From Salinibacterium sp. (GTDB lineage Bacteria > Actinomycetota > Actinomycetes > Actinomycetales > Microbacteriaceae), in contig JADGNA010000008.1 of assembly GCA_015234465.1 (NCBI GenBank), positions 1 to 64,000 of the forward strand: a stretch of DNA of 64,000 bases, given 5' to 3'. Positions 22,134 to 29,267 of this stretch are shown piece by piece. Below the pieces are notes generated by a model. It ran no database searches. It saw only the letters and a list, made by a program, of their open reading frames with translations, and had not been told where the DNA came from. The position numbers were made by a program, and so were the translations under genes. The first letter of the stretch is position 1. Each line of letters starts with the position of its first letter.

Positions 22134-22336
22134 TGGCAATCCGCATCTCGATCGACCGAATGTTGGCCGAACGCGGCATGAGCGTTGGCGAGTTCGCGCA
22201 TGCGATCGGCATCACCCCCGCCAACGTGGCCGTGCTGAAGAACGGGCGCGCGAAGGCCGTGCGGTTCTCCACCCTCAATGCCATCTGTCGCGTACTCGAC
22301 TGCCAGCCGGGCGACGTGCTGCACTACGAGGATTGA
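22133..22336 (+). CDS. Small XRE/Cro-CI type DNA-binding protein (YozG-like)
   Basis: A 67-residue protein that is almost only a helix-turn-helix: MLAERGMSVGEFAHAIGI (first helices), TPANVAVLKNGRAKAVRFST (turn and recognition helix) and LNAICRVLDCQPGDVLHYE (C-terminal helix). The GTG start shares its G with the TAG of the upstream gene. It is probably the autoregulator of this two-gene operon, acting on the inverted repeat at 21622-21638. Confidence 0.85.
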   Translation: MAIRISIDRMLAERGMSVGEFAHAIGITPANVAVLKNGRAKAVRFSTLNAICRVLDCQPGDVLHYED

Positions 22337-22416
22337 GTCGGCTGCTTGGCGTACCCGCGCACATACGCGCTCCACACCGTGCTGTCGCGATAGGGTCACC
22401 AAAAGGGGGTTCCCTC

Positions 22417-22749
22417 GTGAATGACGACAACGCGCCAGCGGCGCATGAGACCGCTCATGACGCCGACACAAAGCACCACTCACGAGCGAGCCTGAACTGG
22501 CTCTCGCTCGCAGCCCTGATCTTCGCACTCATCGCGGCGGCCAGTTTCTTCGTCACGGGAACCGCAGTGCTGGCGGTCTTCGCCGTCGGCGCAGGCCACG
22601 TCGCCCTGCAGCAGATCTCCCGGACCCCTCAGCGGGGCCGGGTGCTCGCTGTCATCGGACTTGCGGTCGGGTACGCGATCGGCATCTACGGGCTCTTCCT
22701 CACGATTCAGGCGTGGATCGCGTTCGGCCTCCAGCTGCAGGCGCTCTGA
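22417..22749 (+). CDS. DUF4190-like small membrane protein
   Basis: The product has 110 residues. A His/Asp/Ala-rich hydrophilic N-terminus of about 27 residues precedes two hydrophobic segments (ALIFALIAAASFFVTGTAVL and VIGLAVGYAIGIYGLFLTI) separated by HVALQQISRTPQRGR. That polar loop is typical of DUF4190 proteins. AAAAGGGGG lies 7 bases before the GTG. Function unknown. Confidence 0.7.
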   Translation: MNDDNAPAAHETAHDADTKHHSRASLNWLSLAALIFALIAAASFFVTGTAVLAVFAVGAGHVALQQISRTPQRGRVLAVIGLAVGYAIGIYGLFLTIQAWIAFGLQLQAL

Positions 22750-22761
22750 CCGAGAGCGCCT
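22739..22761. terminator. Bidirectional hairpin between convergent genes
   Basis: AGGCGCTCT and AGAGCGCCT form a perfect 9-bp stem with a 5-base loop, spanning the ends of the genes on both strands. There is no T-run, so it may act as a weak or Rho-assisted terminator. Confidence 0.5.
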
Positions 22762-23396
22762 CAGCCGCGCGGCGTGTAGCCCGCGAGCGGCGTCGGCCCC
22801 GGGCTGCTCTCCCACACGCCCGTGAGGCTCGCGGCCACGTCGCCGGGCAGCGCGTCACCGACGCGACGGATGACGCTGAGCACAGCATCCTCGATGGTGA
22901 CGGTCGTGACCGTGCCGACGGTGTCGACAAGCAGCTCTGACGGCACGGGAACCTCACGCGACTCTGAGCCGCTCCCGCGCACCTGCGCCGTGCCAGCGAT
23001 GAGTTCACGCTGGCCGTCCTTCTCGACGTAGAGCTCGGCCTCCGTGCCGCCGTTCAGGATCGTGGAGGCGAGCACCTGCGCATACACGGGGTCGCCCGTG
23101 GCGTCGTAGGCCCAGCGCTTGCCGAGCACCGAGTGGTCCATGGTGCCGATGAGTGCGGCATCCGCCCCCTCGAGCGGAGCGCCGCGGTAGGTGACCGGCA
23201 CCTGGAGCTCCTCGCCCTGCCCTGCGCTCAGGATGAAGGTCTCGATGCCGACCTCGCCGGCCGGGTCGTCGAAACGATAGGTCGCGACACTGCGCCACTC
23301 CTCCTCGGACAGATATGCCCACGGCTGTTCGACGAGCCAGGGGACGATCAGTTCGAGCTTGCTGGGACGCAACTGCGCGCGGAAGAGGATGGCCAT
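22761..23396 (-). CDS. Maltokinase N-terminal cap-like domain protein
   Basis: The product has 211 residues; its start (ILFRAQLRPSKLELIVPWLVEQPW) and overall length resemble the stand-alone proteins with the N-terminal cap domain of maltokinase found in actinobacteria. There is no kinase catalytic domain, so enzymatic activity is unlikely. The start is the ATG at 23396; a GTG two codons upstream is also possible. It converges with the DUF4190 gene and lies 34 bases after the oxidoreductase gene. A link to trehalose or maltose metabolism is only suggested by the domain name. Confidence 0.65.
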   Translation of the reverse strand: MAILFRAQLRPSKLELIVPWLVEQPWAYLSEEEWRSVATYRFDDPAGEVGIETFILSAGQGEELQVPVTYRGAPLEGADAALIGTMDHSVLGKRWAYDATGDPVYAQVLASTILNGGTEAELYVEKDGQRELIAGTAQVRGSGSESREVPVPSELLVDTVGTVTTVTIEDAVLSVIRRVGDALPGDVAASLTGVWESSPGPTPLAGYTPRG

Positions 23397-23430
23397 GGCC
23401 ACAGGATAGCCACGCCGGATGGGCGCGCGA

Positions 23431-24393
23431 TCAGGCTCGCAGGATGACCTTGCCCGTCGTGCTGCGCGACTCGAGTGCCTCGTGCGCGCGGCGCGCATCC
23501 CCGAGCGGGAACGCCTCGCCGATGCGCACCGAGAGCGTGCCCTCCGCGATCGCGGCGAAGAGGTCGGCCCAGCGCCACTGCCGCTCCGCCGCATCGCGCA
23601 GGAAGTGCCACAGGCTCGGCCGCGTGACCAGGAGCGAGCCGCCCGAGTTGAGGCGCTGCAGGTCGAAGGGTTCCACCTGCCCGCTCGCCCCGCCGAAGAG
23701 GATGAGCGTGCCGCGCGTGCGCAGCGAGGCGAGCGACCCGTCGAAGGTCGAACGCCCGACACCGTCATAGACGACGGCGACACCCTCGCCGTCGGTCACC
23801 TCGCGACTGCGCTCCGCGAAGTCGTCGTAGGAGAAGACATCCGTCGCCCCGGCCGCCCTGCTCAGCTCGGCCTTCTCAGCGGTCGACGTGGTCGCGAACA
23901 CCCGCACGCCGCGCGCGACGAGCCACTGCGTCAGCAGCAGCCCGACACCGCCGGCGCCCGCGTGCACGATGACCGTGTCACCCTCGGCCGGCGGGGTGAT
24001 CGACGTCGAGAGGAAGTGCGCCGTGAGTCCCTGCAGGGGCGCGGCCGCCGCGACATCCAGGTCAACGCCCTGGGGCACGCGCATGGCCAGGTCGGCCCGC
24101 ACGGTGAAGTACTCGCAGTAGGTGCCGGCAGCATCCACCGTCGCGACCCTGTCGCCGACCTCGAGTGAGGTCACGCCCTCGCCGAGCGCCTCGACGGTTC
24201 CGGATGCCTCGACCCCGGGCGTGAACGGAAGCTTCGCCTTGTAGACGCCCGAGCGCACATAGGTGTCGTAGAAGTTGACACCCGCTGCATGGGTGCGCAC
24301 GAGCACCTCGCCCGGGCCAGGATCCGGCGTCGGCCGCTCCGTCAGGACCAGCTTCTCGGGACCACCCTGCTCATCGACGACGATGCTGCGCAT
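23431..24393 (-). CDS. NADPH:quinone oxidoreductase (zinc-free MDR family)
   Basis: Medium-chain dehydrogenase/reductase of 320 residues. The N-terminal GroES-like domain contains AAGVNFYDTYVRSGVY, typical of quinone oxidoreductases, and the Rossmann motif is VHAGAGGVGLLLTQWL near residue 145. No zinc-ligand cysteines are apparent, so NADPH-dependent reduction of quinones or enones is expected. GTGGAG lies before the ATG. It stands between the cap-domain gene and the RimB-like gene, all on the minus strand. Confidence 0.88.
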   Translation of the reverse strand: MRSIVVDEQGGPEKLVLTERPTPDPGPGEVLVRTHAAGVNFYDTYVRSGVYKAKLPFTPGVEASGTVEALGEGVTSLEVGDRVATVDAAGTYCEYFTVRADLAMRVPQGVDLDVAAAAPLQGLTAHFLSTSITPPAEGDTVIVHAGAGGVGLLLTQWLVARGVRVFATTSTAEKAELSRAAGATDVFSYDDFAERSREVTDGEGVAVVYDGVGRSTFDGSLASLRTRGTLILFGGASGQVEPFDLQRLNSGGSLLVTRPSLWHFLRDAAERQWRWADLFAAIAEGTLSVRIGEAFPLGDARRAHEALESRSTTGKVILRA

Positions 24394-24453
24394 GACATGA
24401 CTCCACTCTCGTCAGAACCCGTCACTCCAGCGTAGCCACCCGTCTGCGGCACG

Positions 24454-24927
24454 TCACCGGCCGCGGTTCGCGCGCCGCACCTCACGCGGCGCCTTACCGC
24501 CGAGGAACGAGCGCGCCGAATCCACGAGGAACCCCTGCCGCAGCGCCTCCCGGCCGATGAGCATCCTGAACCCCATCGAGTCGCGATTCGCGAGCGTGAC
24601 CTCCGCCGTGACGGCCCGGCCATGGAGCGAGATGTCCATCAGCACGACGATGCGCTCCGTCGTGTGGCCTGAGGAGCTGCGCACCGACCTGTGATCATGC
24701 ACATCGCATTCGATCTCGACCGCATCGTGGTGCGATTTCTGCCACGGATGCACGGAGAACCGCACGCGCTCCCGCTCGCCGGGAATCAGCTCGATGTCGA
24801 AGGCGTGCAGGCTCGAGGTGCGCGCGCCGGTGTCGAGTTTGGCCTTGATCCAGGGGACGCCGGATTCCGGAATGCTCACCCATTCACGCCACCCGACAGT
24901 GGTGATTGAATGAGGATCCTGTCCCAT
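24454..24927 (-). CDS. RimB-like retropepsin-fold protease (Zn_protease family, PF05618)
   Basis: The product has 157 residues. The key motif AKLDTGARTSSLHAF places the aspartate of the D-T-G triad at residue 32, as in retropepsin-like proteins long annotated as ATP-dependent zinc proteases. A second conserved patch is RFSVHPWQKSHHDAVEIEC, and ANRDSMGFRMLIGREAL lies near the C-terminus. In other bacteria RimB trims the poly-glutamate tail that RimK adds to ribosomal protein S6. Here rimK is divergent with only 26 bases between the start codons, which supports the pairing. Confidence 0.85.
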   Translation of the reverse strand: MGQDPHSITTVGWREWVSIPESGVPWIKAKLDTGARTSSLHAFDIELIPGERERVRFSVHPWQKSHHDAVEIECDVHDHRSVRSSSGHTTERIVVLMDISLHGRAVTAEVTLANRDSMGFRMLIGREALRQGFLVDSARSFLGGKAPREVRRANRGR

Positions 24928-24953
24928 CCCCCCATCTTGTCAGGGCAAGCACA

Positions 24954-26138
24954 ATGAAACTCGCAATTCTTTCCCGCGCGCGCCAGTCGTACTCCACCCA
25001 GCGGCTGCGTTCGGCCGCCCTGCAGCGCGGGCACGAGGTCAAGGTGCTCAACACCCTGCGCTTCGCGATCGACCTCTCGGGTGACGAACCCGACCTGCAC
25101 TTCCGCGGGCGCCCGCTCTCGACCTACGACGCGATCCTGCCGCGCATCGGCAACTCCATCACCTACTTCGGCACGGCCGTCGTGCGGCAGTTCGAGCAGA
25201 TGGATGTCTACACGCCCAACACGGCCAACGGCATCACGAACGCGCGCGACAAGCTGCGGGCGACACAGATCCTCTCCCGCCACAACATCGCCATGCCCGC
25301 AACCGCCTTCGTGCGCAACCGCGCCGACGTGCGGCCAGCGATCGAGCAGGTCGGCGGCGCCCCCGTCGTCATCAAGCTCCTCGAGGGCACGCAGGGCATC
25401 GGTGTCATCCTCGCCCCGGATGCCAAGGTCGCCGAGGCCATCATCGAGACGCTGCACTCCACCAACCAGAACGTGCTGATCCAGCGCTTCATCAAGGAGA
25501 GCAGGGGCCGCGACATCCGTGCCCTCGTCGTGGGTGACCGCGTGGTGGCGGCCATGCGCCGCAGCGCGGTCGGCGACGAGTTCCGCTCCAACGTGCACCG
25601 AGGCGGCAATGTCGAACCCGTTGAGCTCAGCCCCGAGTTCGAGCGCACCGCCGTGCGTTCCGCCCAGATCATGGGCCTCAAGGTCGCCGGCGTCGACATG
25701 CTGGAGGGTGCTGATGGCCCGCTGGTCATGGAGGTCAACTCCTCGCCTGGCCTGCAGGGCATCGAGACGGCAACGAAGCTCGACGTCGCCGGCGCGATCA
25801 TCGACTACATCTCCAACGAGGTCGCCTTCCCCGACATCGATGTGCGCCAGCGCCTCGCAGTCTCGACCGGGTACGGCGTCGCGGAACTGGTCGTGCACGC
25901 GGGTGCCGACCTCGTCGGCAAGACGCTCGGCGAATCGGGCCTGCTGGAGCGGGACATCACGGTGCTCACGCTCAACCGCGGCACATCCGTCATCCCAAAC
26001 CCGCGTTCGCGCCAACTGCTGCAGGCCGAGGACCGCCTGCTGTGCTTCGGCAAGACCGAGGAGATGCGCTCCATGATCCCGAGCCGCAGGAGGCGCGCGA
26101 AGGTGCGTCGCCTGCCGAAGGCGCCGCCCTCCGAGTGA
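24954..26138 (+). CDS. rimK: RimK-type alpha-L-glutamate ligase fused to an RCK_C (TrkA-C) domain
   Basis: ATP-grasp ligase that adds glutamate residues to a C-terminal carboxylate, classically on ribosomal protein S6. The product has 394 residues, about 95 more than E. coli RimK. Order: pre-ATP domain (1-90), ATP-grasp (95-290; KLLEGTQGIGVIL, IQRFIKESRGRDIRALVVG, metal-binding MEVNSSPGLQGIE at 259-271), then an RCK_C-like domain (about 306-372; VAELVVHAGADLVGKTLGES, ending EDRLLCFGKTEEM) and a basic tail. RCK_C domains bind nucleotides or small ligands in potassium transporters, so allosteric control is a reasonable inference. The ATG at 24954 is chosen because MKLAILSRARQSYST is the conserved start. 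Confidence 0.9.
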   Translation: MKLAILSRARQSYSTQRLRSAALQRGHEVKVLNTLRFAIDLSGDEPDLHFRGRPLSTYDAILPRIGNSITYFGTAVVRQFEQMDVYTPNTANGITNARDKLRATQILSRHNIAMPATAFVRNRADVRPAIEQVGGAPVVIKLLEGTQGIGVILAPDAKVAEAIIETLHSTNQNVLIQRFIKESRGRDIRALVVGDRVVAAMRRSAVGDEFRSNVHRGGNVEPVELSPEFERTAVRSAQIMGLKVAGVDMLEGADGPLVMEVNSSPGLQGIETATKLDVAGAIIDYISNEVAFPDIDVRQRLAVSTGYGVAELVVHAGADLVGKTLGESGLLERDITVLTLNRGTSVIPNPRSRQLLQAEDRLLCFGKTEEMRSMIPSRRRRAKVRRLPKAPPSE

Positions 26139-26211
26139 CGCCTCGGCGTGGCACGGCGGGCTGAGGGTTGGCACCCTTGCAGTTCGGATGCCGCGGACTA
26201 GCGTTCCCCGC

Positions 26212-26709
26212 ATGAGCAAGCTGAGCGCCCCGCGGCTCGCGTGGGCTGTCATCATCGGCGCCCTGCTGGGCCTCACCGGCTGCGGCATGACGGTGCCCAC
26301 CGATCCGGACGGCACGCTCGAGGGCGTCACCGAGGGGGTGCTGCGAGTCGGCGCGACCCCGAACGACGACCGCGTCACGATCGACGATGATGGCGAGCCA
26401 TCCGGCAACGATGTCGAGCTGGTCGAGGACTTCGCAAACAGCCTTGACGCCGAGATCGAGTGGGTGGTCGGCTCGGAGGAATCGCTCGTGCGCGACCTCG
26501 AGACCGGCCGGCTCGACCTCGTGATCGGCGGCATCACCGACACGACACCCTGGTCGAGCAAGGCTGCGGTGACCCGGCCCTACCTCGAAGTCACGGAACC
26601 CGACGGCACGACACTCAAGCTCGTCATGCTGGCACCCATGGGCGAGAACGCCTTCCTCACGGAACTCGAGACCTTCCTGACGGAACACGAGCACAAGGAC
26701 GAGCGGTGA
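26212..26709 (+). CDS. Short solute-binding-like lipoprotein (family 3 lobe 1 only)
   Basis: The product has 165 residues with signal peptide and lipobox LTGC (Cys about 24). The body follows family 3 solute-binding proteins: GVLRVGATPN, PSGNDVELVEDFANSLDAEIEWV, DLETGRLDLVIGGITDT, VTRPYLE. It then jumps to a C-terminal helix (GENAFLTELETFLTEHE); the second lobe of about 80 residues is missing. It overlaps the cation transporter gene by 4 bases (GTGA), so the pair is translated together. No ABC permease or ATPase is near. It may present a ligand to the transporter or act as a sensor; this is inference. Confidence 0.75.
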   Translation: MSKLSAPRLAWAVIIGALLGLTGCGMTVPTDPDGTLEGVTEGVLRVGATPNDDRVTIDDDGEPSGNDVELVEDFANSLDAEIEWVVGSEESLVRDLETGRLDLVIGGITDTTPWSSKAAVTRPYLEVTEPDGTTLKLVMLAPMGENAFLTELETFLTEHEHKDER

Positions 26710-27701
26710 AGGGCAAGTACGAGCTTCGCGAGCTGAGCGAGGAGAAGGAGGCGACGCTCAAGCAGGCGGTGCGCCTGGAGTGGATCACGATCGCCTTCCT
26801 CGCCGTGACCGTCACGCTCGTATTCCTCGTGCTCGGCAACTCGCAGGCGATGAAGGCCGCGTGGATCGAGGACATGCTGTCGTTCATCCCGCCCATCGCG
26901 TTCCTCATCGCCCTGCGCATCACGCGTCGCAAGGCGACCATCCGGCACCCCTACGGCTATCACCGCGCGGTCGGTGTCGGGCACCTCGTCTCGGCCGTCG
27001 CCCTCACGACCATGGGCACGTTCCTGATCATCGACTCGGGGTCAGGACTCATCTCAGGCGAACACCCCTCGATCGGCACGGTCGTGCTCTTCGGCAACGT
27101 CATCTGGCTTGGCTGGCTCATGATCGGGGTCATGCTGCTCATCGCGGTGCCGCCCGTCATCATCGGCCGCAAGAAGATGAAGCTCGCAGAAGACCTCCAC
27201 GACAAGATCCTCTATGCCGACGCCGACATGAACAAGGCCGACTGGATGACGGCGGTCGGCTCGGCAGTCGGCGTCGCGGGGGTCGGAATCGGCCTGTGGT
27301 GGTTCGACTCCGCGGCCGCGCTCTTCATCTCGGGCAGCATCCTCTGGGACGGCCTGCGCAACATGAAGGCCGCCGTGCTCGACCTCATGGACGAGCGCGC
27401 GATGACCTTCGACGATCGCCGACCGCATCCCGTCGCCGGCGAGCTCCAGGACTACCTGCGGGGCCTGCGCTGGGTGCGGGATGCGGGAGTGCGGGTGCGC
27501 GACGAGGGCCACGTCTTCCAGGTCGACGCCTTCGTCGTGCCGAAGTTCGGCCGCACGCCATCACTGCGCCGTTTCGACGAGGCACGCCAGGGATGCATCG
27601 CGCTCGACTGGCGCGTGCACGACATCCTGATCGTGCCCGTCGATGAGCTGCCGGAGATGGTCGAGAGCGCGCGCCACCCCGAGCGCGAACGCCACGAATG
27701 A
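26706..27701 (+). CDS. Cation diffusion facilitator family transporter with altered metal site
   Basis: The product has 331 residues with six transmembrane helices and a C-terminal cytoplasmic domain, as in CDF metal/proton antiporters. HPYGYHRAVGVGHL after helix 2 corresponds to the HxxGHGKxE segment of YiiP. By eye, helix 2 reads IEDMLSFIPP where YiiP has DSLVD, and helix 5 starts DMNKADWMTAVGS, so only one aspartate remains in each and the usual histidine is absent. The substrate may therefore differ from zinc. The GTG start overlaps the lipoprotein gene upstream. Confidence 0.82.
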   Translation: MKGKYELRELSEEKEATLKQAVRLEWITIAFLAVTVTLVFLVLGNSQAMKAAWIEDMLSFIPPIAFLIALRITRRKATIRHPYGYHRAVGVGHLVSAVALTTMGTFLIIDSGSGLISGEHPSIGTVVLFGNVIWLGWLMIGVMLLIAVPPVIIGRKKMKLAEDLHDKILYADADMNKADWMTAVGSAVGVAGVGIGLWWFDSAAALFISGSILWDGLRNMKAAVLDLMDERAMTFDDRRPHPVAGELQDYLRGLRWVRDAGVRVRDEGHVFQVDAFVVPKFGRTPSLRRFDEARQGCIALDWRVHDILIVPVDELPEMVESARHPERERHE

Positions 27702-27702
27702 C

Positions 27703-29139
27703 TCAGTCGGTGTTGCCCGAGTGCGCCTCGAGGAAGTCGTAGAGCTCGCTGTCGTCGACCCCGGGGAAGGTGCCTGATGGCAGCGGCGAGAGGATGTGCG
27801 CGTGCAGCTTGGCGCTCGCCCAGGCCCTGCCCGACCAGCGCTCCGCCTTCTCCCCTGAGGGCCGGCGACAGCAGTTCACATCGGGGCACCGTGAGGTCTC
27901 CCGGTTGCGCGTGTCACGGCCGCGGAACCACTTGGCGTCGTTGAATGGCACGCCGAAGGTGATCGAGAACTCCTCCTGCGTGCCCGTGCCGGTCTGTGTC
28001 GAGTTCCAGAAGGTGCCCGTCGGGGTGTCGACGTATTGGTAGAACTCGGTCGTGCGGTTCGTGCGGGTGAAGGCCAGCCGGGCGCTCCAGTGGCGACACA
28101 CGAGCTGGCCCTCGGTCGAGCCCGTGACATCCGTCGGCAGCAGCAGCCCGTCGTTCTCGTAGCCCTTGTAGAGCGCACCGTCGTCGCCGACGCGCAAGAA
28201 GTGGACGGTCATGTCGAGGTGGGATGTCGCGAGGTTCGTGAACCGCAGCGCCGCCGCCTCGTGCGTGACGCCGAAGGCATCGCGGAAGTCCTCGATCGCG
28301 AGGTTGCGGTCGCTCTTGGCCTTCGTGAGGAAGTCGACCGAGGGGCCGAGCGGCATGAGGCACGCGGCCGCGAAGTAGTTGATCTCGAGCCGCTGTTGCA
28401 GGAACTGCGCGTAGCTCTCGGGCTCGCGGTGGTCGAGCAGGCGGTGGGCCATCGCCTGCAGCGCCATCGACCGCAGGCCGTGGCCGCCGGGGATCGAGGC
28501 GGGCGGCAGGTAGATGCGCCCGTTCTCGAGGTCGGTCACGGAGCGGGTCGAGTGCGGCAGGTCGTCGACGTGGATGAGGTCGAAGCCGAGCTTCTTGGCC
28601 ATGAGCGCGACCGACCGGTGCGTGAGCGCGCCCGTCGTGTGGCCGACGCCCCGCAGCAGGTCCTCCGCGAGCGTCTCGAGCTCGGGCAGGTAGTTGTTCT
28701 TCCCCCGCATGTGGTGCCGCAGTTCCGTGTTGGCACGGCGGGCCTCCTCGGGGGTCGCGATGGCCTCTCTCGCGCGCCTGGCAAGTTCCCGGTGCAGCCC
28801 GACGAGCGCCTCGAGCGTCTCATCGGCCATCGAGCGGGTGACACGGATGCCCGGGAGCCCGAGTCCCCTATAGAGGGCGCCCTGTTGCATCCGTTCGAGT
28901 TCGATCTCGAGGGCGGCCCGCTTGGTGGGCGGTTGGGAGTTGAGGAGTTCGGCGACCTCGATGCTGAGGCTGTCGGCGATCGACTGCAGGAGCGACAGCC
29001 GGGGTTCGCGCCGCCCGTTCTCCATGAGTGAGAGCTGGCTGCCCGCGATGCCGACGCTGGCCCCCAATTGGTCGAGCGTGAGGCCTGCTCGGGTGCGGAA
29101 ATGGCGGATGCGCTGGCCCAGTGTTGCAAGATCGGTCAC
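27703..29139 (-). CDS. ramB: RamB-type transcriptional regulator (XRE + ImmA/IrrE-like + DUF2083)
   Basis: The product has 478 residues. The N-terminal XRE helix-turn-helix spans about 5-62 (LGQRIRHFRTRAGLTLDQLG, SQLSLMENGRREPRLS). The middle carries the ImmA/IrrE-like region (AMAHRLLDHREPESYAQFLQ), and the C-terminal DUF2083-type region includes a cysteine cluster CPDVNCCRRPSG. In Corynebacterium glutamicum RamB controls acetate and carbon metabolism. Here it is divergent from pckG. The GTG start has no Shine-Dalgarno but TAGGAT lies exactly 6 bases before it, so the mRNA is probably leaderless. It converges with the CDF gene. Confidence 0.85.
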   Translation of the reverse strand: MTDLATLGQRIRHFRTRAGLTLDQLGASVGIAGSQLSLMENGRREPRLSLLQSIADSLSIEVAELLNSQPPTKRAALEIELERMQQGALYRGLGLPGIRVTRSMADETLEALVGLHRELARRAREAIATPEEARRANTELRHHMRGKNNYLPELETLAEDLLRGVGHTTGALTHRSVALMAKKLGFDLIHVDDLPHSTRSVTDLENGRIYLPPASIPGGHGLRSMALQAMAHRLLDHREPESYAQFLQQRLEINYFAAACLMPLGPSVDFLTKAKSDRNLAIEDFRDAFGVTHEAAALRFTNLATSHLDMTVHFLRVGDDGALYKGYENDGLLLPTDVTGSTEGQLVCRHWSARLAFTRTNRTTEFYQYVDTPTGTFWNSTQTGTGTQEEFSITFGVPFNDAKWFRGRDTRNRETSRCPDVNCCRRPSGEKAERWSGRAWASAKLHAHILSPLPSGTFPGVDDSELYDFLEAHSGNTD

Positions 29140-29145
29140 GACTTT

Positions 29146-29151
29146 ATCCTA
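29146..29151 (-). promoter_or_regulatory. Candidate -10 box of ramB (leaderless)
   Basis: TAGGAT on the minus strand, 6 bases before the GTG at 29139. The inverted repeat at 29152-29177 starts at its upstream edge. Confidence 0.5.
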
Positions 29152-29177
29152 GCGAAAGAATTGCGTTTCTTACTCGC
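29152..29177. promoter_or_regulatory. Candidate operator between ramB and pckG
   Basis: An interrupted inverted repeat: GCGA and AAGAA on the left mirror TTCTT and TCGC on the right, around TTGCGT. It occupies the -35 region of ramB and lies about 90 bases upstream of pckG, so one protein could control both. RamB itself is the natural candidate, but the sequence is not the corynebacterial RamB site as I remember it. Confidence 0.45.
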
Positions 29178-29214
29178 ATATACCGCCGAAACCCGCTTAC
29201 AGGTGGACTCATAC

Positions 29215-29220
29215 TGTAAT
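29215..29220 (+). promoter_or_regulatory. Candidate -10 box of pckG
   Basis: TGTAAT matches TATAAT at 5 of 6 positions, 47 bases before the pckG ATG. No clear -35 box at the usual distance. Confidence 0.35.
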
Positions 29221-29267
29221 CACCAAGCATTTTTGCGCACCCGCGCACAGAACGGACGGACAAGCCG

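Noticed and set aside
24876-26561. 561-residue minus-strand open frame across rimK.
   Set aside because: Antisense shadow of rimK and the lipoprotein gene.
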